64,000 nucleotides of DNA from Otis tarda (taxonomy: Eukaryota; Chordata; Aves; Otidiformes; Otididae), in assembly GCA_026413225.1 (NCBI GenBank), contig CM048552.1, positions 200,645,553 to 200,709,552 of the forward strand. The letters are read 5' to 3'. Of the stretch, positions 13,421-26,400 are shown one piece after another. Every line of letters begins with the position of its first letter. Positions within the stretch are counted from its first letter, which is position 1. Under the pieces are notes generated by a model. The model did no database searches. It was not told the DNA's origin and saw only the letters and a list, made by a program, of their open reading frames with translations. The translations under genes were made by a program, and so were the position numbers.

Positions 13421-16400
13421 CTAAAAGGATACAACTGATGGCTGTTTCTTGGGATTTTTTTTTTTTAAATGTCCATTTCTAGATCACATACTAATTTTAG
13501 CTGCTGGATAGTAATTACCATACTTGTTTGTATTGGATTGATTAGCATTATATTCATACCATGTGTGTTTTATGAATAATTTTTAGCAATGTCCAGCATC
13601 CAAAAATATTTGAAGAGATTAATTTGTATTTTGAACTGATTAATAATGATAATAATAATAGCTGCCACCAACAAAGAAATAGAAACATAATTTGTTGATA
13701 TTAACAGGATCAAATACCCATTTTTAAACTCTTTACAAGCTTTTTCCCCAATGAAGAATTGAGTCATTGTTTTAGAGCAGCAGAGAGATGAGGATGCTAT
13801 ATCACCAAAGGCACATAATCAATTTACCAGTACATTAGCTCTGCATCAAATGAAGGCATAATAAATGCGAGGTGGGGAACTCAACCCAAAATACACACAT
13901 ATTTGGGGTGCTAAAGCATAAAATAGGTCACAGAGAATGTCTGATCCTATAACTCAATTCAGTTGTACTGTAAAGCTCAAGCAATAAGGTATCAATAAAA
14001 CACCTTAAGTGGTGGTTAGACAGCTTGAACTTGACTTTCTGCAGCCTTTAAAAAAATGGATTCAGATTACCATATTGTAAACATATCTGAATACTTCATA
14101 CTTCAGGTTGTTTCATTATAAAAAATTTCCAAGTATAACAGTGCTGGATTTTATTTATTTAAATTGTGTCTTCCTATTGCATTACATTTTTGCAAGATAT
14201 TAGACAAATGTACTAATCCATCTGAAAGAAGATAATTGATAAGTAAATCTAGTCTGACTACATATGAACGTGACAGACATCTACGCATACATTTGACACG
14301 CTTGTGTATGGGATGTGTTAACTCTGCATCGATAAGAACAGATTAGCTACAACTAAAGTAAACACAAACTCTGGAGCTTACTCCCAGCCTCAGTGAAGGT
14401 TGCCTTGCACCACTACATCACACCAAAGCAGAAATTATGCTCTCTCATTCTCAGGAACATATTTAGAGAAAGGAGAAATCTTCCTGAATGTTGCTGCATC
14501 TCGAAAGCCTGGAGGTTTGTTTGTGTGGCCCCCTAAGACCGGGCAACTGCTGCACTACCGGTCCGTTGCCTGATTCAGGGCTGTTCTGTGGAACTCACCA
14601 CTTGACAAATACTTCAGACTACGTGTTTCTACTGAAATCAAACAGCAGAAGGCTTCAGGCACATGCCACACTGTACAACTTGAAGCTTTTATTCTTTGCT
14701 AGCATTGGCTCAAAAAGCTTCTTGACAGCAACTAAATTCAGTTTGCCATTTTCCCTGAAAACTAAAGATCAGAGCCAAACACAGGTCAGAGTAGAGAGAG
14801 GAGAACAAGAGAGAATGGATGAAGCTGAGACAGAGTCAAGAACAGAAACCTAGAGCGACAGACTCACTGCTTTGGAGCAGATGGATATGGTGATGCAGAA
14901 ACTTCTCCTTTCAGAAAGTATAACAGCTCCAAGGCCTTTCCAACAGCACAAAAGGAAGGTGGTCAACTTGTGCCAAAGCTGTGAAAATCAGGTTAAGTAA
15001 ATAGTGGTGCCATGGCTCTTATCCCACATATGACTGGCAACTGCCGTAAGCTGCTACCTACTTTGGCTGTATTCAGAGCTACTCCTGGCAACTGAAATGC
15101 ATATGGTGTTGATCTTCACTCCAATGAAGAAATGACACAGGGCGCTGAGCTGTGTCCCACTTAAATATAAAGACAGGCCCTTGCCCTATTTTCATAACTT
15201 GTGGTTCTGTCTCACCTACGTGCCAAAGCAAAGGTCCTGAGACTAAAGCCCAAGGGACTTCTTACAAGCTGCTGCCAGTCTATACCAACTGCAGACTGGA
15301 CACGTGCCTTGGACACTTTTTGTCTGGAACAGGTTCTTCAAGTTCAAGAGACACAGGACAAGTTTCCTGGAAACAACACATGCTCTCTGTATTCCTCAAG
15401 CTCCTTTTTCTTGCTACAGATAAGCAAAAAGGCTCACTAAAAAGCAGTAGCATGATGTGACTAAAGAAAACTTGTTTGCTTCAAATGGAAAAAATTATTC
15501 CCGTGGTGGACACCAAGTTCTCTCATTTGTGCTATGTTCTGAATGAAAACACTGACTGTGCCTAGACTTGAACACTATTACAGGAAGAACTCTGACTTTC
15601 AAAATAACTCCTTTATTAAGACTGATTAAATCCTGAGAACAAGTTATTTTAAATGCTTTGGCCAGAGAGGCAAAATTATTTGAGACTAGGCCATGCTTTT
15701 GAGAAGCACATGCCTGCTAGAGCTGACTAAACCTCACTCATCTCTTCAGCAAGAGCTAGTGCAGGCTAGAGGGGAGGCAACACCTTTGTGCCACAGGTGT
15801 AGGAGAGGAAGGAAATCACAGGCTCATTCTTGGCTGGAGCCATCCTGCTTCCTCAGCCTGGGAGAAAGCCCACAGGGAAGTCGAGTCTCACCTGGCTGTG
15901 GATCACTTGCTGAATGCCCAGCACCACACTGAGAATGTCCTCCTGACTGCAGGAACTGCAGCTGTGTCACATTAAGGTATGGGACACTTAACACCAGTAA
16001 TTGTCTGGCACAGCAAATCCTAAAATCAATCACTTGCTTCCAGGCACACAAAATGACTGGTATCCAATTTCCACTGAGATACCACAGTACTGATTGACTC
16101 TTTGCCTTCTTTTCAAAAGCTGTATTAATTCAGGAGTACCTAAAATATACCAAGGAGTTCCCTAATTTTAGTTTGTCATGTCAGTAACTTTCAGAGTTAC
16201 CACAGGCATGTTACAAAGCTGTGAACACCAGAAAGCAAAGGGTTTGCCCATCCTGACCTGATGTCCCTCAGTTGCTCTCTATTGGAGTGCCCCCTGCTTT
16301 GGGTAAAGCCCCTACGAAGATCCCTATTAACTAATACCTGCACACAAAGAAATATCGCAAAGGGCAGCTACATCATCATCATCAAAGCATCGAGACAGAG

Positions 16401-18239
16401 CAGTCCCTCACCTTTCTGTAAACGCGAAGTCTCTAAAGGACTTCAGGCCTTAAAAGCCAGGCCTATTGCATTGCAAAACTGAGTGATTAGATAAAACAGT
16501 ACAAGAATAGAGGGGATATAAGCAATCCTTCCCTCTCATCGATAACATCCTTTCCTCCAAGCTTTTCTCAGCTCAGCACCTTCCTCATTTGCAACAACCA
16601 ACACAGTTGGTCATCTTCCAAAGCCACAGAAAATACATCTTTCTTCCCATCACATCTGAGGTCCAGCTCCCTGCATAGTGCTTGTCCCCTCTACAAGCTC
16701 TCTGTCACCTCTATACTGCCTGAAGAGGGAAAAAGCCTTCCCAGGGCTCCCTCAGAATGTGCTAATTAAGCATGACCCCCTGACCATGCTCAGTTGCTCT
16801 CAGGGAAGAGCTTCTCCCACCTGAGACTTCAGCTGGTTTGGAAAGCCTAGGGAAGAAGGGCCAATTGCTCTTCAGCCTTGTTAAACGCAGTGAGATGGAC
16901 AAACCCCATAACTCAGGCCCATGGGGAAAATGGCCAACATGGAAATCCCGCTGTCTTTCCTGTCTCTCTCTCTCAGGGCTGTGATCACCTCACAGCCCCT
17001 AACCGTCCTGTCCTATCCTGTCCTGTCCCACCCCACCTGCCCTCCCCTCCCCTGGGCCTCCTCCTCACTGTCAGGGCTGGGGCAGAGTGAGGTGGAGCTC
17101 AGCATGAGGGTGCAGACAAATAAATGTGCTGTCTAATTACCAGGGAGCAATTCAGGTGTTTAACATCCTGTCCTAGTGCCACTTGGGCTGTCTTACAGCC
17201 TGATATCCTATGGATGTACAAGGAACTGGCAGATAGGACATGGGAAAAATGCATGTCCCTTTAGATCAGCCAGGAAGGATGCACAATTGTATCTCACTTG
17301 CACTAAATGCTTATTTAATCCTGGTTGTAATGCCTAGAAGTCTGCTGTCTCCACATATTCCCAGAGCAGGGTTCAGGTGTCTGGAAACAGGCTCTGCAGG
17401 GCCACTTCAGGTGCTGTGAGGAGCCTCACCTGGCCTGTAGCTGCTACACCAGGATAGGGCAGGGCAGGGCTGGTGTGAACGTGGCACTGGGCTGGTCTGG
17501 TCTGCATCTGCCTGGGGGTCTTGGGCACTATGGAGACCTCCCAAATGGCACTGGGTATTTATCAGTTAGGAACTGAACACTCTCTGTACAGAATAATTAA
17601 TGAGCTTAAAGTTAGGTCTGCAGTGCACTTCAGGTATCCTAGGGTGTTCCCAGAGGCCACTTCAGAGACCTCCCATAGATGCCGTGTCATACATGGCAGC
17701 TCTGTGGAGCAAGGGAGTTTTGGGGAGTCTGAAATGTGGTTCTACAGAAATGTTTAGACTTTTTAAATGCTTTCCTACATTTAGACTTCTAAATTTGGTT
17801 ATAAACAATATGTTGCTGACAGGTACCATGAGCAACTGGTATGTGCCATGGTGGTTGTGATTGCCTGAACTGTTTCAGAACTGGGATGAACCCACTCCTA
17901 GAAATGCTGGTTTTCTTTTGTAATTTAGCACTAGCAATGACCCAGTACTCTGCTAAGCAGAGCATTTCATCTCCAAGTTATAATTATATGAATAGATGTT
18001 GAATTGTTTATTACAGAATTCCTACCTTTTAGTAAATCCTGAAAACAGAATGGCTGCCATATTGGCAGTCACTGCACAGGATGAATTGTATCCAGTTAAA
18101 GAATAACAAGAAAATGTTCAGTACACAGCCTTAAAAATTGAGGTTTTTTTGCGTGATACTCTTGTCCCGATCCAAAGCTAGTGTATATATACTTTCTTCC
18201 CTGGTATTTCTGTGATGATTGTCAAAATTATACAACTTC
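13421..18239. other. Intergenic DNA, no gene seen
   Basis: Mixed AT-rich DNA with a short AAT-type microsatellite near 13640-13661 and a modestly GC-richer patch at about 16900-17120 containing TCCTGTCC and CCCTCCCCT repeats. Open frames of up to about 120 codons (14488-14853) have no recognisable domain or conserved motif. Confidence 0.6.
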
Positions 18240-18400
18240 ACAGGCTTTATAATCACCTTCCAAGGTAAGCCAGTACTATTTTTAGTCCCAGGGATAGATG
18301 GGATCTTTAGGCACAGAAAGTTAAACTGTCTGCAAATTTGAGGTGGCCAGCCTGAGAGTCATAAGGCCTGGTTTCATAGGTCTCCTAACACAGAATTTAT
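18240..18400 (-). repeat. MIR-like (CORE-SINE) relic
   Basis: On the + strand a decayed block contains TTTAGGCACAGAAAGTTAAACTG followed downstream by GCCTGGTTTCATAG. It resembles the reverse complement of the MIR segment that includes the splice-like GGGCAAGTCACTTAACCTCT stretch. Heavily diverged; ends approximate. Confidence 0.45.
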
Positions 18401-19751
18401 CACTCGTCTCATACTGACTTTGTTTTTGTAACATCTGTGTACCAACAAAATCTTAGGGACTGATATTTGTCTCCTTTCACCACAGATAATTACACTACAG
18501 ATACATTTATAGAGATGTCTGTCTCTATAGATAGGCAACTGAGTCAGTGGAGAGTGATCAGTACTTATACGGCAGATGACCCCTTCAATTAAGATGAATA
18601 GTAACGTTAAATGTTCCTGTTTGTCTCTATTGACTGTAACAGGAGTCTAAAGTCACCAGTCCTAAGGAGAAAAGACGCTTCTTTAGCATCGTAACCTGGT
18701 GGTTGTGGAGTAAGTTTTGTTCCCTCATGGCAGGAACTTCTCCATTTCCCAAAGCCTTGATCCTGTAGGCTCATATTTCACACACTCACACAAGAGGGGA
18801 AAGTTCTGGCTGTCACCAGGACTATTAATGAAGTCTCCATGTTTATTTGAGTTTATTTGATAAAACATATAAACAGTAGCCTCAAAAGCCTTTTTTTTTT
18901 TTTGTAATTTATCATTTTGTATTCTGCCCTAACTGAAGGGCAGAATGACTCTGAGTCCCAAATAGCAGAAATATATCAGTACCATCTTTACAGTTACCCT
19001 GGGTTCTTGTACCGTGATGCAGCACCTTTTGTTAGGATAAAATCTGAGCAGGAAGGGAACATGTCAGGACTTCAGTATGAACAGATTTGCTTTCTGCTTT
19101 ATTCTGAAAAAAAAATGTGCTTTCACTTAGCAGCAAGGTGAATGCAAAGGTCAACAAAAATAAGCAATAGATTGCTTCTCAGACTTGCCAAATCTACTGT
19201 TGTCCCCTTACCATGCCCTTGCCTTAAGAGAACTTTCCAGGAACCTGTTCCAGGTTTTTGAAACCGTATTCCATATACAGAGATTTAACAGAAAATTTAA
19301 GATGTGTGTCAGTGTTTTTTAGCTAGGACCTTTTGTTCCAGAAAATTTGACTCTTTTTTTTCTGTGATCTCTTTTCAAACATCACCATTTAGATTATCCA
19401 AATCCTAGTTTCTTAGGTCATCTTACAGATGTCAAACAAAATGTTGTTTTTTTTTTTTTTCCCAGTATGTATAATAGGTTGTTCCTCAGGCACTAAGAAA
19501 GTTCAGGACCCCTCCTTCCCTTTACATGGCACAAAGTATGTTACTGTGCATGGTGCAGGTCTTATCTGTTCCCACTTTTCCCATGTATCTTGGCAGCGAG
19601 GTCCCTGCAGAGCCTGCTTCCCTGCTGCCTGGCATCTGTTCCCTTCACAGGAACATCAGGCTAGTAGTTATGGTCTGCAGCCTCTAGCAAAAGGAAGTCT
19701 TATCCCAAACAGCTTTGAAGCTAAATACAAAAGACATTAGAAGATGGTGCA
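18401..19751. other. Intergenic DNA, no gene seen
   Basis: AT-rich sequence with T runs near 18891-18903 and 19445-19460 and a short tandem GTTTATTTGA duplication near 18840-18860. No gene recognised. Confidence 0.6.
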
Positions 19752-20981
19752 TGCTTCTATAGGTATGTAGGTGACAAAAGAAAGTCCAAGGAGAATGTAG
19801 GCCCCCTCCGGAAGGAAACCGGTGTCCTGGTTACCCAGAACATGGAGAAGGCTGAAGTACTCAAAGACTTTTCTGCCTCACTCTTCACTGATAAGGGCTC
19901 TTGTTTCACCACCCAAGCTGTGGAAGGCACAAGCAGGGACTGCGAGGATGAAGAACCGCCCACTATACTCAAAGAGCAGGTTCGGGAACATCTGAGGAAC
20001 TTGAAGGTGCACAAGTCCATGGGACCTGATGAGATCTATCCGCGGGTCCTGAGGAAACTGCGAATGAAGTTGCCAAGCAACTGGCCATAATATTTGAGAA
20101 ATTGTGGTGGTCTGGTGAGGTCCCCGATGACTGGAAGAGAGGGAGCATAACCCCTATTTCAAAAAGGGGAACAAGGAGGACCCGGGCAACTACAGGCCGG
20201 TCAGCCTCACCTCTGTGCCTGGCAAGGTCATGGAGCAGATTCTCCTGGAAACCACGCCAAGGCACATGGAGAGCAAGGAGGTGGTAGGTGACAGCCAACA
20301 TGGCTTCACCAAGGGCAGATCGTGCCTGACCAACTTGGTGGCCTTCTATGGCAGGGTGACAGCATTGGAGGACAAGGGACGAGCAACAGATATCATCTAC
20401 CTGGACTTGTGCAAAGCTTTTGACACTGTCCCACACAACATCCTTCTCTCTAAACTAGAGAGGCATGGGTTTGATGGACGGACTACTCGGTGGATAAGGA
20501 GTTGGCTGGATGGCTGCACTCAGAGAGTGGTGGTCAACGGCTCAATGTCCAAGTGGAGACCGGTCACAAGTGGCGTCCCTCAGGGGTCCGTGTTGGGCCC
20601 GGCCCTGTTCAACATCTTTGTCAGCGACATGGACAGTGGGATAGAGTGCACCCTCAGCAAGTTCGCTGATGACACCAAGCTGTATGGTGCCATCAACACG
20701 CTGGAAGGGAGGGATGCCATCCAGAGGGACCTTAACAGGCTGGAGAGGTGGGCCCGTGCCAACCTCATGAAGTTCAACCAGGCCAAGTGCAAGGTCCTGC
20801 ACCTGGGTCATGGCAATCCCAAGCACAAATACAGGCTGGGCGGGGAACGGATGGAGAGCAGCCCTGAGGAGAAGGACTTGGGAATGTCGGGGATGTCCCT
20901 GCTCCTTGCAGGGGGGTTGGACTAGATGACCTTTTAAGGTCCCTTCCAACTCTAACCATTCTATGATTCTATGATTCTATT
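19752..20981 (+). mobile_element. CR1 LINE with reverse transcriptase, internally deleted
   Basis: The element encodes the CR1 ORF2 linker and RT domain and ends in a CR1 3' UTR with ATTCTATG octamers (about 20957-20980). Frameshifts near 20075-20100 and 20160-20175 break the N-terminal part. From about 20170 to 20925 the frame is open. RT motifs are clear: DLCKAFD near 20404-20424, [10 protein letters not shown] near 20572-20601, and FADD at 20662-20673 with both catalytic Asp present. After EKDLG (about 20887) the sequence jumps straight to the 3' tip, skipping the region that in other copies here encodes the segment from LVDEKL through RLDIRKK. The 5' end, with any endonuclease domain, is missing. 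The frameshifts and truncations make it inactive. Confidence 0.95.
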
Positions 20982-20983
20982 CA

Positions 20984-21261
20984 CCAGGGCCTGAAGTGAC
21001 AGGACAAGGGGCAATGGTTTTAAACTGAAAGGGGGTAGGATTAGATTGGACATAAGGAAGAAATTTCCTAAAATGAGTGTAGTGAGACACTGGACAGGTT
21101 TCCCACAGAAATTGTGGATGCTACATCATTGGAAATGTTGAAAGTTAGATTGCTTTAAGCAACTTGATCTAGTGAAAAATGTTCTTGCTCATGGCAAGGG
21201 ATTGGACTAGATGATCTTTGAAGGTCCCCTCCAACCCAAATCATTGTGTGATTCTATGAAA
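20984..21261 (+). mobile_element. Second CR1 LINE 3' end, in tandem
   Basis: Immediately after the preceding octamer tail, CAGGGCCTGAAGTGACAGG starts another CR1 3' fragment. It runs through AAGGAAGAAATTTCC, a diverged 3' UTR and a tip ending near TGTGTGATTCTATGA. It is more diverged than its upstream neighbour and lacks a usable frame. The two copies have the same orientation and abut. Confidence 0.92.
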
Positions 21262-22949
21262 TGAAACCTATGGCTTGCTCACGTGTTTTATTCATGCAGC
21301 TGTTCAACGGGTCAGTGCTAACTTGGCGTGTCTTTGAGTACATAGGATGTGATCACATCCCTGTCCGGAGACCCATTTAGAAATTTTAGTACAAAATTTT
21401 ACATAATGCTGTTTAGCTTCCTCTCAGAAGATGTAAATGTCACTACTGCCATGGCCGGAATGGACTTAGTCTTAAAAGTCCTAAGCAATAGTTTCTAGAC
21501 AAAGCCTGTGCTTTTTCAGATGCTCAAACTAGGAGATCTTCTGGTCATCTCAATATGAGGGTTTGATCTGGCAGAAATGGGAGATTTTGAGGATGTACAT
21601 TCTAAACCAAGTTTCACACAAAGTGAAAAAAAACTCCCAGAATCTGTAAGAGAAATATTAGAGCTGCACCTACCACAACGATCTGGATTACTGTTTGTAC
21701 TGTAATAAATCTTTCAGTACCAAAATAAAACTCTGGCCCTTCTATTGATATTTGAGCTTTGCTACCACTGTGCAAAACCCATGCATATTCCAGGTGCTAC
21801 CCAGAACTTACTGCCTATCTCAGACAAAGAGAAGCAGCTTCACTACAGCAGCTTTTTGAGTGCCCCACCCAGGAATGCCTCTAACCTACATAGGTAAGCC
21901 ACTGCCACAATTCCCTCATATGGAGAAATAAACTGAAGCTGGAAGTGTTTATCCACATGCCGGATGAGTATAATAATGTCATAATCACTGAATACAAGAT
22001 TGAGCACTCTTTCAGCCGTGATTTGTGAGAGGAATTTGTGTGAGGCACTTAACTTCAGGGGATGTTTTAAGATTGCAAGTCCCTTTTTTTTTTCAGTGTG
22101 GAGAAAGTTTCCTAAATCCTTGAGGAAGAAGGGTATAGTTTAAAACACATTCTCCTCTTCAGGGGGGAAATCCTATTCTTGCTTTCCATAGGTAAGTTTC
22201 TAATCAGATACAGGCTTTTGCAAATCCCTTTCTTTTCCATCAATCACTACATCTGAGTATTGATCTTCAATGCAGATCAACAAAATATACGAAAAAAACC
22301 AAACCTGGCAACTAAAATTCATAACTACTGGAGATACAGACTAAGTAGAGACATTGGTTTACAGCCCTTCACAATTTTCCCATCACTTTTTCCCTCTGCC
22401 CCACAGATGCTAACTGACCTTTCCTTTCACACAGTCTGTTTTTCCTCTGGTATATAAATTATACCCAGATCAACTGTTCCTAGCTGGAATTGAGCTTTAT
22501 ATTTGCTGTGTTTTTCCTAGAGAAAGGCTTATTCCTCTGAAAGCTTGCCTGCTTTTAGCTATACATATGCATATGTATAGACACACAAGCTAGGCAAATG
22601 AAAATACTGCTCATTCCCAAAAACTTTTGTATAAGAATCCACATATCTAATCTAGAATTTTGCTAAGTATTCCTGTGCAAGAAGCTATGTGTTTCAGCCT
22701 CTATTTGCTAGAGAATTCAAACAAAGGCTGTATTACTTAGGCAGTGGTGTGTCCAGATCATGGTTCTCAGCGCGATTAATTTTCAAGCTGACCTCGTATC
22801 AGGGTGCACTTTTGTTTCCTTGGAGTTCTGGTTTCTGCACAAAGGGAAATTTTGTGGTGCAGACAGGAAACCTCTGTGTTCTGGATGCTCTGTGAATTTG
22901 GTTTGAGGGTGACCCATGTATTTATACACTGACATAGTTTTGTTCTCTG
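21262..22949. other. Intergenic DNA, no gene seen
   Basis: AT-rich DNA containing a 22-bp perfect palindrome at 22559-22580. No gene or repeat family recognised. Confidence 0.6.
22559..22580. repeat. 22-bp perfect palindrome
   Basis: The sequence equals its own reverse complement across 22 bases, centred on ATATGCATAT. It is AT-rich and could be an alternating-purine remnant or a cruciform-prone site. Confidence 0.8.
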
Positions 22950-23450
22950 TTTTGTTCTCAAATAACTTCCAAATAAGTCCCAGGATTTGATCTGTTCGGT
23001 ATTTTGGTTTGGTTGATTTTTCATTTTGCCAACTGGCAGGTACTGAGTACATTTTTTTCATTGATCTATCTCTCATAACCTCAGGTCTCACTTACGCAGC
23101 ATTAATGGGCACCTCAGAGCCCAACATTTTATACAGGAATCTAAGTCTTTCTCTTCACATGCGTCACTTGACATTTATCTTCACTGAATTTCAGCATTTT
23201 ATTGTCCAGTCACTCAGTCTCATAAGTTCCCTATGTAGTTCTTCATAGTGATCTGTCTTTTTTATTTTGAATCACTTCATATCATCAGCAGACTTTATCA
23301 CCTTAGCGCTCACTCCCTTTTCCAGCTCATTTATGAATATGCTGTCTGGAGAACAAATGCTGTCTAGAGAAAAGCTCTTAGTGGAAGGTACTGTGAACCC
23401 TTCAACACTTTGACTTTGGTACAAAAGCATTCACCTGAGAATTTTGCGGT
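22950..23450 (-). mobile_element. Ancient CR1/L3-like LINE relic with RT motif C
   Basis: The + strand reads like the reverse complement of an old amniote LINE reverse transcriptase: CAGCATTTTATTGTCCAGTC, TATGTAGTTCTTCATAG, CATATCATCAGCAGAC, CAGCTCATTTATGAATATG. On the minus strand, 23278-23292 encodes Ser-Ala-Asp-Asp-Met, matching the FADDT motif C core. There is no long open frame; it is a fossil. The left limit is uncertain. Confidence 0.6.
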
Positions 23451-26400
23451 AGAAATGCCTGTCAAATGCTAATGGAGAGAGGACTTTGCAAGCCTTCATT
23501 CGGATGTTCCCTATGGACACAGGTGCAGTGGGCTGCAATGATCCAGGCAAGAGAAAAGGTTTCCACATAGACACTTCAGAGGAGATAAGGAAACAATAAT
23601 TCCCAGATAACGTGGGAAGGATTGCTCAATATTATGACTGCATACAGCTTTTTTTTAAATGCTCTGTCCATGTTTTTTTTACGGTTAGGAAGAAGCTCTG
23701 GCCACTACTCTAAAGGCCAGAGTCATATGCATTGCCATCTTGTTCCAGATGTTTGTTTGAAAGTAGATTTCTCCATTCTTTGAACTATTTTCACTGGGGA
23801 TTAGTTCGGGCTTGGTGTTGTTATCCTGCTATCCCATTACTTTAAATCAAATAATACAAATGTAGAAGCAAAGAGCATGTATTATACTGAAATTGAGTTA
23901 TTATTGGATGGAATTATTATAAAAGGGCATCTTCCTTATCAGCAGAGAGATGAACAGTCTTTAAAATACACCATCAGTCATCAAATAAATGTATAATCCT
24001 GAAACAAAGCTGCAGCAGCTAACTGGGCAAATGTAAACTTTGTCTCTGTAAGCAAGATAGTAGCAAATAAGGTGATTTTCCTTCTCTGTCTGAAGATGAC
24101 AGGACTTCTTGTGAAAGACTACTAATATCTCCATTTAAAAATATATACTGGAAGACTAGAAAGGTATCAGAAGTCACAAGAATGTTACAAAAACCTGCAT
24201 TATAGTAAAAGAAGAAACTCAGTCCATTTATGTAAAAAAAAACCAAACCAATAATAAGAGGTAATTTGAAAATTACAATAGGCAGAATCTGAAAAAAAAA
24301 AAAAAAAAAAAGTAGACCAACCTAGTGACTGGAAGCTCAAGCAAGACAAAATTAAATCAAAACTAAAATTGATACTTAAAGCAAAGTTATTGACTTTTGG
24401 GTCAAATGGATGTGACGAGTTGACTCTATTACTTCATATATTTCAGTTGTGAGTAGGTATTTTTGTACAAGGATGATCTAACTGGAATAGAAGTTACATT
24501 GCTGTTACACAAGCTGTTTTATAGTTGATATTGCCTTTGTCATGCTTAGGGCTTTAAAATACAGAAATATATAATCTCAGCTTCAGACATGGGAGTAACT
24601 GTGTCTGAACTAATGTTTATGGAGAGAAGTTAAATTGGTCAGAATATATACTGCTTAAAATTTATTTTAGCAGCAAAAAGATAATTATATTGCATACACA
24701 GTCTCTATAAAGTGGCAAGGTATTCACAGTCCTTTATTTCTATTTCTCTGTGGTCAAATGGCAAAGTTGCCTTCTCACAATGGCATGAAGCTTTCTACCC
24801 ATTTCAATCACCTGTTTGAGAAATGGATTCTCATTAGTATGAGCCTTCATGCCAGAATTTTAATATCTAAGAAAGAATAATTTTCTGCACAGCGTTAACT
24901 CTCAGGTATACTTTGTCACACATACCATGGGCATAACAGGGAAGCAATCATTAGTGGCGTTTTATTACTTCTGCTCTCAACTCAAGCACCGGTATTTTCA
25001 TCTTCTGATCAGATGGCAAGATATAGAGGTTTCTGAAGAACTAGATTTTAAGGTCTGTAATTGGTCTTATCTAAATAAGACTAACTTATCTAAACATTAA
25101 CTGAGAGCTTCATCTCCCGTTATTCCTTATTTTTTCAGTATTCTATAGACAGTCCTTTTCCTGATGGCTGAGATTGAACCTAACGGTCCCAGAACCAACA
25201 TGCAGTATCTTCCCCACCTGATCTGATTTAAAAGACTTGTTCCACCTAACTACTTTATCATTGCATCTAACTACTTTATAATTGTAGCTTTAAATATTTT
25301 GGTAAATGTTCATAATTTAACTCTTGTGTCTTATGATGTATTTCTCCTTAGAGAACTTTTATCTTGAGGGATTTTAATATTTGTGTTAACGTAACGTAAG
25401 TATTACGTGTAAGTTTTTCCTTGATCTTTAGAATTTCACTGAAAAGTGCCATTTGGGAATGCATTGATTAGTTTTAATCACAGAGTTGGATCATTAAACA
25501 ACATGTATCTAGCATAAACAATTATTTTACCCCTTGACTATTTTATGCAGGTCATGAATAACGAATAATTTGGCACTAAAAAATAATTAGGAAACCAAAG
25601 GTAATGTATTTACCACACAAAAAAAAACTGACGACATTTTTCATTGCTGCTATTAGTATCTGCAACAACACTTCAGCTCTTACTTTTGCTTGTGAGTTTT
25701 AATGTATTTAATATCTACTGTGCTAGGTCATCACCATGTCTCTCTTTTTGATTCCACAAAGCAATCATGCCCATGATTACAGATGTGTGCTGAATGCTTC
25801 TGAACATCCAAGGGCTTTCACTGTTACACATATTACAGTATTACATTGCAGTGATTCTATTTACTTGCAGGCTTAGGTGTTGCCAAATCACAGCCTTTTT
25901 CCCTATGTGCAATAATGACTTCCTAGAGCTAGAACCAGCTGAGGTAAACTAGCACAGCTCCACTTATTTCACTGCAAAACTTCTTTTTTATATGTAACTG
26001 ATTTTTAGTACCTGATCCACTCTTTCGTACTGTTAAATGTCATACTGTAAAAAAGATCCCATATAGGAATCAATTCTCTAGTACAGTTATGAAAAACAAG
26101 GGAAATAACCCAACCATGTAAAAGAACACTGGTAGACTCCACTCTTCAGAAAACAATTTGTTACCATTTGATTATGTGTTATTCCCAGGTTTTGTTTATG
26201 AGCCTAACACTATTTTTTTTTTTTTTTAATGTTTGCAATAATCCAACAAAAAGCCCACTCAACCAAATTCCACACTGCATTTGAGATTATATTGCTTTCC
26301 TGGGAAAACTGTACCATTCCATGATTTTCCTCATAGTTTAAGAGTATTTTTCTGATGGCTGACTTTTACATTTTCTAACTCTAAACTGATACCTATGGAC

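Noticed and set aside
20170..20925. A functional reverse transcriptase host gene
   Set aside because: Typical CR1 ORF2 with upstream frameshifts, internal deletion and a CR1 tail; no sign of domestication or introns.
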